From the NCBI GenBank assembly GCA_020054065.1, contig JAGVLX010000010.1, positions 1 to 41,670 on the forward strand: a stretch of 41,670 nt of DNA, written 5' to 3'. A program made the translations under genes and the position numbers. This DNA comes from Parachlamydiales bacterium. Its GTDB lineage: Bacteria > Chlamydiota > Chlamydiia > Chlamydiales > JAEYWL01. The notes beneath the pieces are model-generated. The model was not told the origin of the DNA. It ran no database searches and was given only the letters and a program-made list of their open reading frames with translations. Shown piece by piece: positions 1-8,904 of the stretch (positions are counted from its first letter, which is position 1; each line of letters begins with the position of its first letter).

Positions 1-3000
1 AATTAACAATCTCTCCGCCTTTGCTGAAGCCGATCATTTTAACATAATCAGACTTTCCACTCATAGTCATTTGAAGACCTTCATCACGGGCTTCAATAGT
101 TTTTTGAACGACATCGGTTTTAATACCTAACTTCATAGCTCCCACTTCTAAAAGATCGTTTAAAAGGCCATGCGTTGGATTATATGCTAACAGCACACCT
201 GTCTGCTCTAATTGATAAATTTTATATGCTTGTTTTATTGCTTCATCACGTGAACATAACATTCCATTGCTATATGTTACAAAGGGACGCGTGCTTATAA
301 ACTCCCCAATTTGAATGAGGTGAGGTTTGTAGTTTTCGTATTCGCAGCCACCAAGCTTGGTGCAGGTAAAGCCAATACCTTGTCTGAGGCCAGGTACAAT
401 ATTTAGGTGATGATTGACAAATCCGACCGAACCCGCCACGTATGACACGATCTTGGCCGCAGTCTTCGTGACTGGATTATTGATCATTGAAAATTCTTTC
501 AGCCCATAAAGGTCGATGTGCGTGAGAGGACTATTGAGGACATAGGCGTAGAGGTTGGGGCCGGCGTCGTAGCCAAGCGGATCCTTAGTGAGCCATCGGC
601 CTTGCTCTGGACGATAGTAACGGCGGCCGAAGTATATAAGGCCGGTTTCTGGATCAAAACGCTTACTCGCGAAACGATAGGGGTTGAGCGATGTTTCTTG
701 CTCAATCCCATACCAATCATAAATTTTCTCCTCACCAAACGCCGTATAACGGCACACCTCTATGATGTCTCCGTTATACGTATCCTTCAACACCCTCACA
801 TTCCCATTATGATCATGAATAGGCACATACGATTCATTGCCAAGCTCAACAACGACCGCTCCACCAATCTCCGCTCCGGCTGCTATGCCTAATACACGAT
901 ATTCGACAGCTTTCCCCTCCCGATAACACCCACTCTCATTCTGCCCTTGATACACATAACGGTCATATCCCGTTTCTACCCACTCCCCTTGACGATTCTT
1001 CTCATACACTCGTTTTGAAAGGCGCCGATTAAACGCATCATACTCGTAACTGATACGATGCACTCCATCCTCCACTTTGATCAGCCGGTCCAAAGCATCG
1101 TAATCATACAAAAGCCGCTTCCCAACCGCATACTCCGCTTTCAAATTCCCATTCACATCATAATCAAACCGATTCAACCCATCCCGGACGACCTGATTCA
1201 ATTCATTAATGACATAAGCCTCGTCATCCTTTTTAATCCGGTTATTTAATGAATCGTTTTGATAGGCATGCGTGAAGCCCCCTTTTTCTGAATGGAGCTG
1301 ATTCAACAGATCATATCCATACTGGTGAGTGATCTTGCCAAGATGGTCCTCAAGGTCATATCCGATTAAATTTCCTACCGCATCGTAGGTGATATTGCGC
1401 TGCGCATAATCAAACGCTTCCACACTTCGATGTCTGCCCAATCCATCGTACGCTACCCGAATGATTCCGCACTCTCCAGCCATATCCGTAAACAACACCC
1501 GCCCAGCCAAATCAAACTCCACATACTGGGTCTTATGCTTAAAACGCGGATGCACTCGCTCAATCTCACGCATATTCAACGCATCGTAACTATATTTGAC
1601 CTCCGAATCATCGGGCAAAATCACCTTGATAGGCCTGCCCATCCGGTCGTAGCGATAGTGCACATCCAGCCCATTGGCCAGCATCTCACGCAAGATATGA
1701 TGCTGCTCATCATAAAAACGGAGCGTCGAGTGATTGTGAATATGGTCTTCTATCTCAACAAGATCACTTTTCTGATCGTACCGATACACATAATAAAACG
1801 ACCGGTTCGAGGCATAAAACCGCTCCAAACGCCCCAACGCATCATATTGATGCCGAATCTCCACTCCGTCGGATTTGATAATTGCTTCCTTCTCGCCAAA
1901 CAAATTGTAACGGGTTCGCGTCGTTTTTTGATGGGGGGTTCCGACCGCTTCATGCAACGCAATCACTTGATTGATGGTGTTGTATTCCCATTGTGTGACG
2001 ATGGTACGTTGCTTCTCCAACCCGGCATACACATCTTCTTCAGTTTGCGTTTTATTACCGGCCTGATCGTACGATAGCCTCCGCTCACTCAAGATTTCTC
2101 CTAGGCTATTTTGCTTATATAGACGCACCAATGCTCCACGGGCATTGTATTCGCTGCAGGTCTTAATCCCTGACGGATCAACTAGCTCAGTCCGAAGCAC
2201 CCGCTGACCATAAGCATTGCGAAACTCTTGATCAAACACCGCATAGGTGGTATTGCCTAGCGGATCGGTCGTTTTAATGACCCGCTTGCAAAAATCGTAC
2301 TCGGTGTAACTGGTCGAGGGCATGTTGCTGGGGTATTGCGTCACCTGGGTCCGGTTGCCATCCGCGTCATAGGCGTATTGCACTTTCTTCAAAACTTTGC
2401 CGGAAGAGTCCTCCGTGCGCTCTTCAATCACCCTATTCAATAAATCGTACTCCACGCATTGACAGGCGACCTCTTCAGGAAGTTCCCCATACCATTCCTT
2501 TACCACGATCTGCCTGCCTAGCGCATCGTAGGCATACTCTTTATGGCTCGTTCCCTGTGTGACGGATGCTAGCCGGCCTCGCGCATTATAGGTATAGGTG
2601 GTCATCAAACCGGTGTGATCCACTTCCGATAGCAGATGAAAGGCGTTGTAGGTCTTGCGCGCCGAAAGCAACAGCTCCCCTTGTGGAGAATACGTTTCTT
2701 GCTTGATGATCCGATCCTGATAGTCATATTCGTATCGGATGACACTCCCATTTTTGGCCGTAGATTTTTTGAGTGTTCCATTTAAATTATACTCAAATTG
2801 TTCGAGCGTTCCATCGGGATAGAGAATGGAGGTGGGTTTGCCAAACAAGTTGTACGATCTCTTCACTTCGTGCCCTAAAGGATCGGTTTCGGAGGTGCAT
2901 TGATCAAGAGGGTTGTATTTTTTTACGATTGTTCCCGCAGCCAGTTTGCCGGCCGCATCAGCGATTTCTGGCAATGTGATGCGCGTGATTCTGCCAAATT

Positions 3001-5206
3001 CATCGTAATCATACCTGGTTTCGTTTCCATAGGAATCTATCTCGGAAGTTTTTTGGTTTAGATAATTGTATTTATTCTGAATGATTTGATGATTGCCGTG
3101 CTGATCCTTACGCGCCGCTTGCACCAGGCGGTTGCTGAAATCGTACGTATTTTCAATCCAGTGATCTCCACGTGGGCTGGTTTCTAAGAGGAGATTTTTG
3201 TTTTCATCGTATTGGCGGGTGATTACTTCGCCAAACGCATTGGTTTCGGCAATCACATTGCCTTTTAAATCGTATTCCCACGTCAGAGAATAACGCAATT
3301 GGTTATCCGCGTCGTAATGGTCTTGCCGAATCAAACGCCCTTCTTTCGAATAATGGTAGACGTGTTTTTCGATGAGTTGTTCCGCTTCACCTGCTTTGAA
3401 TCCGAATTTTTCAACGATCAGCGGTAATCCATGTGCAGGAGCATCGAGTTTTGGCGTAATTCGCGTGATAAAGCCGCATGTGATCCCCGTGCTATTATAG
3501 CGATCGCCGGTTGATCCATCGTCGCTGATGGTTTCAATCAAAAGACCGTTGGCATTGTAGGTGTAATGTTCTCGATGTTTAATCATCGAATCTTCGTACG
3601 TGTATTTTGCTGTCGGCAAATTCGTGTCAGGCAGATAGATCCAAGCTATTTTGCGGTTTCCTTCTTGTTGCGTTGCCACTAAGTTTGGAATTTTTCCCGA
3701 ACTGCAAAAGTTGTTCCGAACAATTCGACAGTCAGCACCATTTGAGATGGGAATTCCATCCTTATCGAGTGCGATGGGCTTGCTCGTCCCACTCAAATTG
3801 CCATAAAGACGGGTTTCAATCACATTGCCTGGTCGATCATATTGATTCACTTTTCCATACAAACATACCCCTTTATCATCCGATAAGGTCCGGCAGAGTA
3901 GGTTGTGAGATTGGTCATCCTTCCCCCACACGAGTTTTTCGATGGAGTACACGGCGTAGTTTTTTTCATGATTGCCGCTGTAACGGGTAATCGAAACGAG
4001 ACGATGTTCTTTATCGTAAGCATACGTGATTTTATGCCCATACGCATCGATCGCATCGGTCGAACCGGCAATGCCATCTTTAGGTTTTTCAAAGTAGTGA
4101 TAAAAGTATTTATGCGTAACGATCGGACGGTCATCCCAACCTACTGGAGCCTTCTGTAACATTACACGGTGAGTGGAACCATGGTCTTTGCACAGGCTAA
4201 CGATGGTGCCGTCAACATCGTTCACCCCTTCTTTATAGTATTGGGTCATGAGATAACGTTGTTTGGGATAACTTTTTTTGATGATGCGCGGCAGGAAATC
4301 GTTACGGAATAGTTCATATTCATAACTCACATCGGGAAGTTCAGGACGTACGACATGGCTGATTAAATACTCAGTCTTACCTCCATAGTCAAATCCTTGA
4401 AACTTGACAAAGACAGTCTGTCCATTGATTCCATGAATTTTACGGCTCGGGTTTTGCTCAAATAACTTTCTAGAGAGATATTCATGGCGTATCTCGTCTT
4501 TCAATACGCCTGCTTTATCAAGCATAAAGACGCGCTCTGGCCGGATTCGTCCATCAAATTCTTTATCCTCAAAATAGGTGTGATGGACCTCTGTTCCATT
4601 CGGTTTGTAGCGGTTCGCTAAAAGATGAGGTCCATAGAGATTTGAAAATTTCATCATTTCGCCTGAACCACATGTAACGATAGGTTCGTCTGCGACTCCA
4701 AGACTTGCAGGGTGATAGATATGCATGTTGCGCAGATTACTCGTTCCGCAATTCAATTCACCGCCCGTATTCGTGTATCCAACATTAGTGGATCGCATCG
4801 TTTCAAAATTGTAATGAAACTGTTGGTTGCTCTCGAATCGCTGATGCAAATGGTGCGAAGATTGAAATTGATCAGTATTTAACATGATGAAAGCATAAAA
4901 ATCTTTTTCGGTCTTTTTATGTGGCTCATCCCAAAAGTTGATATATCCAGCATGATTGTGACGCCAGTTGTCATGCATGGTGCCACCGTTGCTGCAGTAG
5001 CTGCGGCTGAAGGTGAGAGGCTCGGAACCAGGGACAACCAGGTCGACTTCGTGATCGAGGTATGATCCTGTAATCACACTGACCGATCCATTCACGATGC
5101 CCGAAGGTTCACCATTTGTGTCTGCAAGCGGAACACTTTGATTGGATTCGTTGGCAATGACGCTGGAAAAAAATAAAACAAAGGCAAGAAGCACCCGTAA
5201 GATCAT
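1..5206 (-). CDS. RHS/YD-repeat secreted protein, 3' end outside the window
   Basis: A single open frame of about 1735 codons runs from an ATG at 5206 to the left edge. The start has a strong Shine-Dalgarno (GGAGGGG, 5213-5219). Residues 1-19 look like a signal peptide (MILRVLLAFVLFF, then SSVIA). An N-terminal RHS-type region (GSVSVITGSYLDHEVDL) is followed by many YD repeats, for example EYDLLNRVIEE near 2440. The RHS core ends with GLIYFGRRYYRPEQGRWL, DPLG (1542-1545) and NLYAYVLNSPLTHIDLYGL, the usual boundary before a variable tip. The tip (about 1569 onward) contains NPTHG (1676-1680) and a nucleophile-elbow-like GFSKG with Ser1728. Its pattern resembles what I recall of the chlamydial DUF687 family. 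RHS proteins encapsulate and deliver C-terminal effectors. Export by signal peptide is inferred. No stop interrupts the frame. The right-hand neighbour is divergent. Confidence 0.93.
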   Translation of the reverse strand, partial: MILRVLLAFVLFFSSVIANESNQSVPLADTNGEPSGIVNGSVSVITGSYLDHEVDLVVPGSEPLTFSRSYCSNGGTMHDNWRHNHAGYINFWDEPHKKTEKDFYAFIMLNTDQFQSSHHLHQRFESNQQFHYNFETMRSTNVGYTNTGGELNCGTSNLRNMHIYHPASLGVADEPIVTCGSGEMMKFSNLYGPHLLANRYKPNGTEVHHTYFEDKEFDGRIRPERVFMLDKAGVLKDEIRHEYLSRKLFEQNPSRKIHGINGQTVFVKFQGFDYGGKTEYLISHVVRPELPDVSYEYELFRNDFLPRIIKKSYPKQRYLMTQYYKEGVNDVDGTIVSLCKDHGSTHRVMLQKAPVGWDDRPIVTHKYFYHYFEKPKDGIAGSTDAIDAYGHKITYAYDKEHRLVSITRYSGNHEKNYAVYSIEKLVWGKDDQSHNLLCRTLSDDKGVCLYGKVNQYDRPGNVIETRLYGNLSGTSKPIALDKDGIPISNGADCRIVRNNFCSSGKIPNLVATQQEGNRKIAWIYLPDTNLPTAKYTYEDSMIKHREHYTYNANGLLIETISDDGSTGDRYNSTGITCGFITRITPKLDAPAHGLPLIVEKFGFKAGEAEQLIEKHVYHYSKEGRLIRQDHYDADNQLRYSLTWEYDLKGNVIAETNAFGEVITRQYDENKNLLLETSPRGDHWIENTYDFSNRLVQAARKDQHGNHQIIQNKYNYLNQKTSEIDSYGNETRYDYDEFGRITRITLPEIADAAGKLAAGTIVKKYNPLDQCTSETDPLGHEVKRSYNLFGKPTSILYPDGTLEQFEYNLNGTLKKSTAKNGSVIRYEYDYQDRIIKQETYSPQGELLLSARKTYNAFHLLSEVDHTGLMTTYTYNARGRLASVTQGTSHKEYAYDALGRQIVVKEWYGELPEEVACQCVEYDLLNRVIEERTEDSSGKVLKKVQYAYDADGNRTQVTQYPSNMPSTSYTEYDFCKRVIKTTDPLGNTTYAVFDQEFRNAYGQRVLRTELVDPSGIKTCSEYNARGALVRLYKQNSLGEILSERRLSYDQAGNKTQTEEDVYAGLEKQRTIVTQWEYNTINQVIALHEAVGTPHQKTTRTRYNLFGEKEAIIKSDGVEIRHQYDALGRLERFYASNRSFYYVYRYDQKSDLVEIEDHIHNHSTLRFYDEQHHILREMLANGLDVHYRYDRMGRPIKVILPDDSEVKYSYDALNMREIERVHPRFKHKTQYVEFDLAGRVLFTDMAGECGIIRVAYDGLGRHRSVEAFDYAQRNITYDAVGNLIGYDLEDHLGKITHQYGYDLLNQLHSEKGGFTHAYQNDSLNNRIKKDDEAYVINELNQVVRDGLNRFDYDVNGNLKAEYAVGKRLLYDYDALDRLIKVEDGVHRISYEYDAFNRRLSKRVYEKNRQGEWVETGYDRYVYQGQNESGCYREGKAVEYRVLGIAAGAEIGGAVVVELGNESYVPIHDHNGNVRVLKDTYNGDIIEVCRYTAFGEEKIYDWYGIEQETSLNPYRFASKRFDPETGLIYFGRRYYRPEQGRWLTKDPLGYDAGPNLYAYVLNSPLTHIDLYGLKEFSMINNPVTKTAAKIVSYVAGSVGFVNHHLNIVPGLRQGIGFTCTKLGGCEYENYKPHLIQIGEFISTRPFVTYSNGMLCSRDEAIKQAYKIYQLEQTGVLLAYNPTHGLLNDLLEVGAMKLGIKTDVVQKTIEARDEGLQMTMSGKSDYVKMIGFSKGGEIVN

Positions 5207-5354
5207 AAGTCACCCCTCCGTCTCAAGTAAAAGGGCGCAGTTTTACTCAAAAAAATGCTTGGATGCAAGGATTTATTTCATTTTTGTATCGATTTTTATC
5301 GAGTAAAAATCGGTTTGGGCGTATAATCAAACCATTTATTTAATTTTGAGACAT
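5207..5354. promoter_or_regulatory. Divergent intergenic region with palindromes and a TATAAT box
   Basis: The gap between the divergent RHS and DMT-transporter genes holds a -10 box TATAAT at 5322-5327 for the rightward gene, with no good -35. It also holds two inverted repeats: AGTAAAA (5226-5232) with TTTTACT (5241-5247), and GATTTTTA (5291-5298) with TAAAAATC (5304-5311). The octamer GAGTAAAA occurs in opposite orientations at 5241-5248 (complement) and 5301-5308. These could be operator sites. A weak leftward candidate, TTGCAT-N17-TAAAAC, lies near 5245-5275. Confidence 0.4.
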
Positions 5355-6326
5355 ATGATTTGGGTATTTGTTCTTTACGCGTTATTTGCAAGTGTCTTTA
5401 CGTTAGCCAAGGCCGCTCTGACGTACACCTCTCCCCTATTTCTCGTGGGGTCACGGATGATGGCAGCAGGGGTGTTGATGCTGGGCTATCAGTGGATCTT
5501 CCATCGCGAGAATTTTGTCATCCCTAAACACTCAATTTGGCGCTTATTGCGTTTAGCCGCGTTTAACATCTACCTCACCAATGCGTTTGAGTTCTGGGGA
5601 TTGAAGTACTTAACATCGTTCAAAACCTGCTTTATCTATAGCTTATCCCCCTTCCTATCAGCTTTGTTCTCCTACTGGATTTTTTCCGAGAATATGACCT
5701 GGAAAAAGTGGCTAGGGATGCTGGTTGGATTTATCGGATTTATTCCCATCATGTTAAATGAGTCTGCCAAAGAGGAACAAACCGGCAGCCTTCTCTTCCT
5801 ATCCTGGGCAGAGATCTCCGTCATTATGGCGGCGATCTGCAGTGTCTATGGCTGGATTTTGCTCCGTCAGTTAGTGAAAGACGATGGTTACTCCCCATTT
5901 ATGGCCAATGGCCTAAGTATGCTACTAGGCGGGGGGATGGCGATGTTCCATTCTGGATTGGTGGAGACGTGGGATCCCATTCCGGTCACGGAGTTTCTTC
6001 CGTTTATCAAGTATACGCTCTTGTTGATGATCGTCTCTAACTTGATGGCCTATAACCTCTATGGAATGTTGCTGAAGAAGTATACGGCTACCTTTATGTC
6101 GTTTGCCGGGTTCACAACCCCTTTGTTTACCGCTTTATTTGGCTGGTTGTTCTTAGGGGAAACTGTTGGCTTAGCCTTCTACGAATCTGCCGTGATCGTA
6201 TTCCTTGGATTAGTCTTATTCCATCAGGAGGAGCTCAAACAGGGCTACCGTGCGCAGCCAGGTCCGCCAGAGCCGCTAGAGCAGCCAAATCCCGAACTTC
6301 CTGGATTACAAAGCAAAGAAGTTTGA
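5355..6326 (+). CDS. EamA/DMT-superfamily transporter
   Basis: This is a 323-residue polytopic membrane protein with about ten hydrophobic segments and the two-fold repeated EamA architecture. The N-terminal repeat begins FVLYALFASVFTLAKAAL and has PLFLVGSRMMAAG in TM2. The second half ends FAGFTTPLFTALFGWLFLGE, a signature of drug/metabolite transporters. The C-terminus is a proline-rich cytosolic tail (PGPPEPLEQPNPELPG). Chlamydiae use DMT-family carriers to import host metabolites, and a characterised S-adenosylmethionine carrier belongs to this superfamily, but the substrate here cannot be read from sequence. I prefer the ATG at 5355 over an in-frame TTG at 5346; neither has a strong Shine-Dalgarno. 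The gene may be cotranscribed with the TPR gene 66 bases downstream. Confidence 0.92.
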   Translation: MIWVFVLYALFASVFTLAKAALTYTSPLFLVGSRMMAAGVLMLGYQWIFHRENFVIPKHSIWRLLRLAAFNIYLTNAFEFWGLKYLTSFKTCFIYSLSPFLSALFSYWIFSENMTWKKWLGMLVGFIGFIPIMLNESAKEEQTGSLLFLSWAEISVIMAAICSVYGWILLRQLVKDDGYSPFMANGLSMLLGGGMAMFHSGLVETWDPIPVTEFLPFIKYTLLLMIVSNLMAYNLYGMLLKKYTATFMSFAGFTTPLFTALFGWLFLGETVGLAFYESAVIVFLGLVLFHQEELKQGYRAQPGPPEPLEQPNPELPGLQSKEV

Positions 6327-6392
6327 GCATCTTGCGCTAAACCCATTACTCTTGTATAACAATGGCCAAGGATCTTTTACCGTAATGGACTT

Positions 6393-7439
6393 ATGGCCGT
6401 CGTTTCTGCAGAACCTTCCACTCAGTTTTACTCAGACCGCTGCACCAGCTATAACACATTGGGAACGATCATTGACCGCTTCGTGCAACAGTTTGAAGAG
6501 ATCATCCAAAGTTACGTACGCTTTCATTTGGCGGCCTGGACGATTTTAGGGCTTGAACTGTTAGCCATTATTCTGTTCTCCACGTTTTTGCTCCACTCCG
6601 CCTGGCTAGCTGGCACGGTGGCACTATTCTTTTTGACTCTTTTCTCTTACTTTATGCTGCGAGTGTATTTTCAGGCGCAAAAACCGGAGCAGTTTTTGGA
6701 ATTGCGGGAAGAGTACCTGGCTGAGTGCAAAAAGAATTTGCGGTTTCAAGAAGGGATCGCGGAACATCATACAGCGTTAGCCAGCGCATGCGGCAAACTG
6801 GCCTCAGCCTTGCAAGGGAAAGAGGCTACCTACTATAAGCCGCCGGCGTTGTTTCAGTTTATGAACCGCTGGATTGAAAAATTCAGCGCTTGGTGGCACT
6901 GGCACGATTTTCATAAGCTGAAAGAACTGTTGCTAATGGCATCCGTCGAAGAGCATATCAAGCTGGTGCGATGTTCTCCGACTAGCTTAGAGCTGCACGC
7001 CGCTTTAGCCAACGCGTATGTGATGTTGTCAGCGCTTTATCTTTCCGCAGCGAAGTTGGAGAGCGAAAACCGTCCGTATACGCCCTCATCGGGATTTATT
7101 GAGTTAATGCGCAACCGATTCCGAAAAGCAGCCGAGCGGGCTATCGAGGAGTTTAAAATATTAAACGAGTATGCTCCGCAAGATCCGTGGGTACATTCCC
7201 AGTTAGCCTATAGTTACCGCGATTTACAGATGCCGCAAGAAGAGATCAAGGAATATGAAACGATTATGCAGTTGCGGCCTGATGACAAAGATACGTTCTA
7301 TAAATTGGGTGTGCTGTACTTCGAACAAGGGCTGAATGCTAAGGGGTTGGCCGTCTACGAAGGGTTGAAAAAGGCGCATTATCAAAAAGCGGATCAGCTG
7401 ATTCATTATTACGGCGCCTATAAAGAATTGGATAGCTAA
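6393..7439 (+). CDS. Membrane-anchored TPR protein
   Basis: This 348-residue protein has two adjacent hydrophobic segments at roughly residues 45-95 (FHLAAWTILGLELLAIILF, then AWLAGTVALFFLTLFSYFML). A long helical cytosolic part follows. The C-terminal third carries TPR-like helices: AIEEFKILNEYAPQDPWVHS, YRDLQMPQEEIKEYETIMQL and RPDDKDTFYKLGVLYFEQG. Such proteins usually act as protein-protein scaffolds at the inner membrane; the partner is unknown. It follows the DMT transporter by 66 bases on the same strand and ends at a strong bidirectional hairpin. The ATG at 6393 has only a weak upstream purine stretch, so the start is uncertain by a few codons. I do not recognise a named orthologue. 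Confidence 0.88.
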   Translation: MAVVSAEPSTQFYSDRCTSYNTLGTIIDRFVQQFEEIIQSYVRFHLAAWTILGLELLAIILFSTFLLHSAWLAGTVALFFLTLFSYFMLRVYFQAQKPEQFLELREEYLAECKKNLRFQEGIAEHHTALASACGKLASALQGKEATYYKPPALFQFMNRWIEKFSAWWHWHDFHKLKELLLMASVEEHIKLVRCSPTSLELHAALANAYVMLSALYLSAAKLESENRPYTPSSGFIELMRNRFRKAAERAIEEFKILNEYAPQDPWVHSQLAYSYRDLQMPQEEIKEYETIMQLRPDDKDTFYKLGVLYFEQGLNAKGLAVYEGLKKAHYQKADQLIHYYGAYKELDS

Positions 7440-7440
7440 G

Positions 7441-7500
7441 ACAGGACATTCAGGACGTTCACGACCAGATTCGTGGTCGCGTTTCTCCTGAATGTCCTGT
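7441..7500. terminator. Long palindrome between convergent genes, likely bidirectional terminator
   Basis: Perfect 15-bp arms ACAGGACATTCAGGA (7441-7455) and TCCTGAATGTCCTGT (7486-7500) enclose a second stem CGACCA/TGGTCG (7462-7467 and 7474-7479). It lies directly after the TPR gene and before the end of hemB on the other strand. It lacks a long T-tract but would fold strongly. The ACAGGACA/TGTCCTGT core recurs at 12502-12586, so it may belong to a dispersed repeat family. Confidence 0.6.
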
Positions 7501-7513
7501 TTGTCCCGTCTCG

Positions 7514-8533
7514 TTAACTTAAGGTGAGTAGTTTGGCGACTTTGGCAGCGGCGTAGGTAAAGATAAAGTCTGCACCCGCGCGCCGGATAGATAATAAACT
7601 CTCCAAAAAAGCGCGGTTTTCATCGATCCATCCCCGCTCCGCCGCTGCTTTTAACATGGCGTATTCTCCGCTCACTTGATAGCCGCCGATCGGCAGGTGG
7701 GTTTGCGCACGTACCTTGGCAATGATGTCTAAATACAACATGGCTGGTTTGATCAAAAGCATGTCGGCTCCTTCCTCTTCATCCAGGTTGCATTCCAACA
7801 ATGCCTCCCGGCTATTGGCAGGATTCATTTGATATGTTTTTTTATCGCCAAATTTGGGTGCAGAAGAGAGGGCGTCCCGGAACGGCCCATACAACGATGA
7901 AGCATATTTTGCCGCATAAGACAAGATGTTGACCTCGCTGAATCCATTGGCATCTAAAGCGTGGCGGATGTGGGCCACCCGTCCGTCCATCATGTCGCTG
8001 GGGGCAATCACATCGGCGCCGAATTCTGCAGCCAGCACTGACATTTGAGCTAACACATCGAGCGTATTATCATTGGTAATCCTGCCTGAAGCGTCCACCA
8101 ATCCGTCATGGCCATGATCGGTAAAGGGATCTAAGGCAACATCCACCATGACGCACATATCCGGCACTTCTTGCTTAATAGCCTTGATGGTCTTATATAG
8201 CAAGGCATTCGGATTTAGGGATTCCGATCCTTTGGCGTCTTTCTTCTCGGCCGCTATCACGGGAAACAGATCGATTGCGCGAATGCCCAATGCATAGAGT
8301 TGTATCACTTCCTTAAGCAGCAAATCGAGCGAATAACGAAACACATCCGGCATGCTTGAAATGGGGATTTGTTGATTAGTGCCCTCCACAATGAATAGCG
8401 GAGCCACCAGCTGGCTGGGACGTAGGAAGGTTTCCTGAACCAGATCGCGAATGGCGACGGTCTTGCGGTTGCGGCGCGGACGTTTGATCAGGTAAGGGGT
8501 TGGCGAAAGAGTGGGTTTTAGGAGTTCTGGCAT
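7514..8533 (-). CDS. hemB: Delta-aminolevulinic acid dehydratase (porphobilinogen synthase)
   Basis: HemB condenses two 5-aminolevulinate molecules to porphobilinogen in haem synthesis in the cytosol. The 339-residue length is typical. The Schiff-base lysines are visible as K209 in ILSYAAKYASS and K262 in MLLIKPAM. GPFRDA (216-221) and the C-terminal GGYQVSGEYAM (283-293) are family hallmarks. The metal-site segment is DVALDPFTDHGHDG (131-144), with no cysteine triad, so this is the Mg/K-dependent type rather than the zinc type. The start is supported by AAGGA six bases upstream of the ATG. It stands alone, convergent with the TPR gene and divergent from the small gene at 8629. Confidence 0.98.
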   Translation of the reverse strand: MPELLKPTLSPTPYLIKRPRRNRKTVAIRDLVQETFLRPSQLVAPLFIVEGTNQQIPISSMPDVFRYSLDLLLKEVIQLYALGIRAIDLFPVIAAEKKDAKGSESLNPNALLYKTIKAIKQEVPDMCVMVDVALDPFTDHGHDGLVDASGRITNDNTLDVLAQMSVLAAEFGADVIAPSDMMDGRVAHIRHALDANGFSEVNILSYAAKYASSLYGPFRDALSSAPKFGDKKTYQMNPANSREALLECNLDEEEGADMLLIKPAMLYLDIIAKVRAQTHLPIGGYQVSGEYAMLKAAAERGWIDENRAFLESLLSIRRAGADFIFTYAAAKVAKLLTLS

Positions 8534-8628
8534 ACAATTCCTTTAGGTTCAACGTTTTTTGAAAAAATCATCAATATGATAGAGTAAGCTTGTGTCGCAT
8601 GAATGCATCATAAAGGAGATATAATAAA

Positions 8629-8904
8629 ATGAATATTCCCCCCAACGATAATTTTGTATTTAAAGCTCCTGCTCCCATCACCGATCGCGCCAAGTTAGCT
8701 AAACTTAAACGAAAGGACTATGAAGAGCGATCGCAACGTTTGTTTGAGTCATTAGGACTAACGCTCTCAAAAACGCCACAAAAAACGGTCAAACGCAAAC
8801 AAATCACCCCGCCCACACCCGCCGTCAATTTAACCGCTCTAGAAGAAATGCAGCTGGAAATTGCCAAAAAATATAAAGGCAAAAGACCGCCGGGGTTTAA
8901 ATAG
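8629..8904 (+). CDS. Small basic protein of unknown function
   Basis: A 91-residue, lysine/arginine-rich protein with a textbook ribosome binding site (AAAGGAGAT, 8612-8620), which supports it as a real gene. The N-terminal part is FVFKAPAPITDRAKLAKLKR. The middle is threonine/proline-rich (KTPQKTVKRKQITPPTP). The end is a short amphipathic helix followed by KKYKGKRPPGFK. There are no membrane segments and no cysteines. Its last eight bases overlap the 3' end of the convergent deacetylase gene. I do not recognise a family. The composition would suit a nucleic-acid- or ribosome-binding peptide or a secreted effector, but that is speculation. Confidence 0.8.
   Translation: MNIPPNDNFVFKAPAPITDRAKLAKLKRKDYEERSQRLFESLGLTLSKTPQKTVKRKQITPPTPAVNLTALEEMQLEIAKKYKGKRPPGFK

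Noticed and set aside
1430..2077. 215-codon plus-strand ORF inside the RHS gene
   Set aside because: It is the antisense of the YD-repeat coding frame, has no ribosome binding site and no recognisable domain; the long minus-strand frame explains the region.
7514..8533. Loss of zinc-binding cysteines in HemB as a sign of inactivation
   Set aside because: The aspartate-type metal site is normal for the Mg-dependent HemB subgroup, and both Schiff-base lysines are present.
8559..8580. TTGAAA and TATGAT as a promoter for the small gene at 8629
   Set aside because: The spacing is only ten bases; no better pair was found, so no promoter is claimed.
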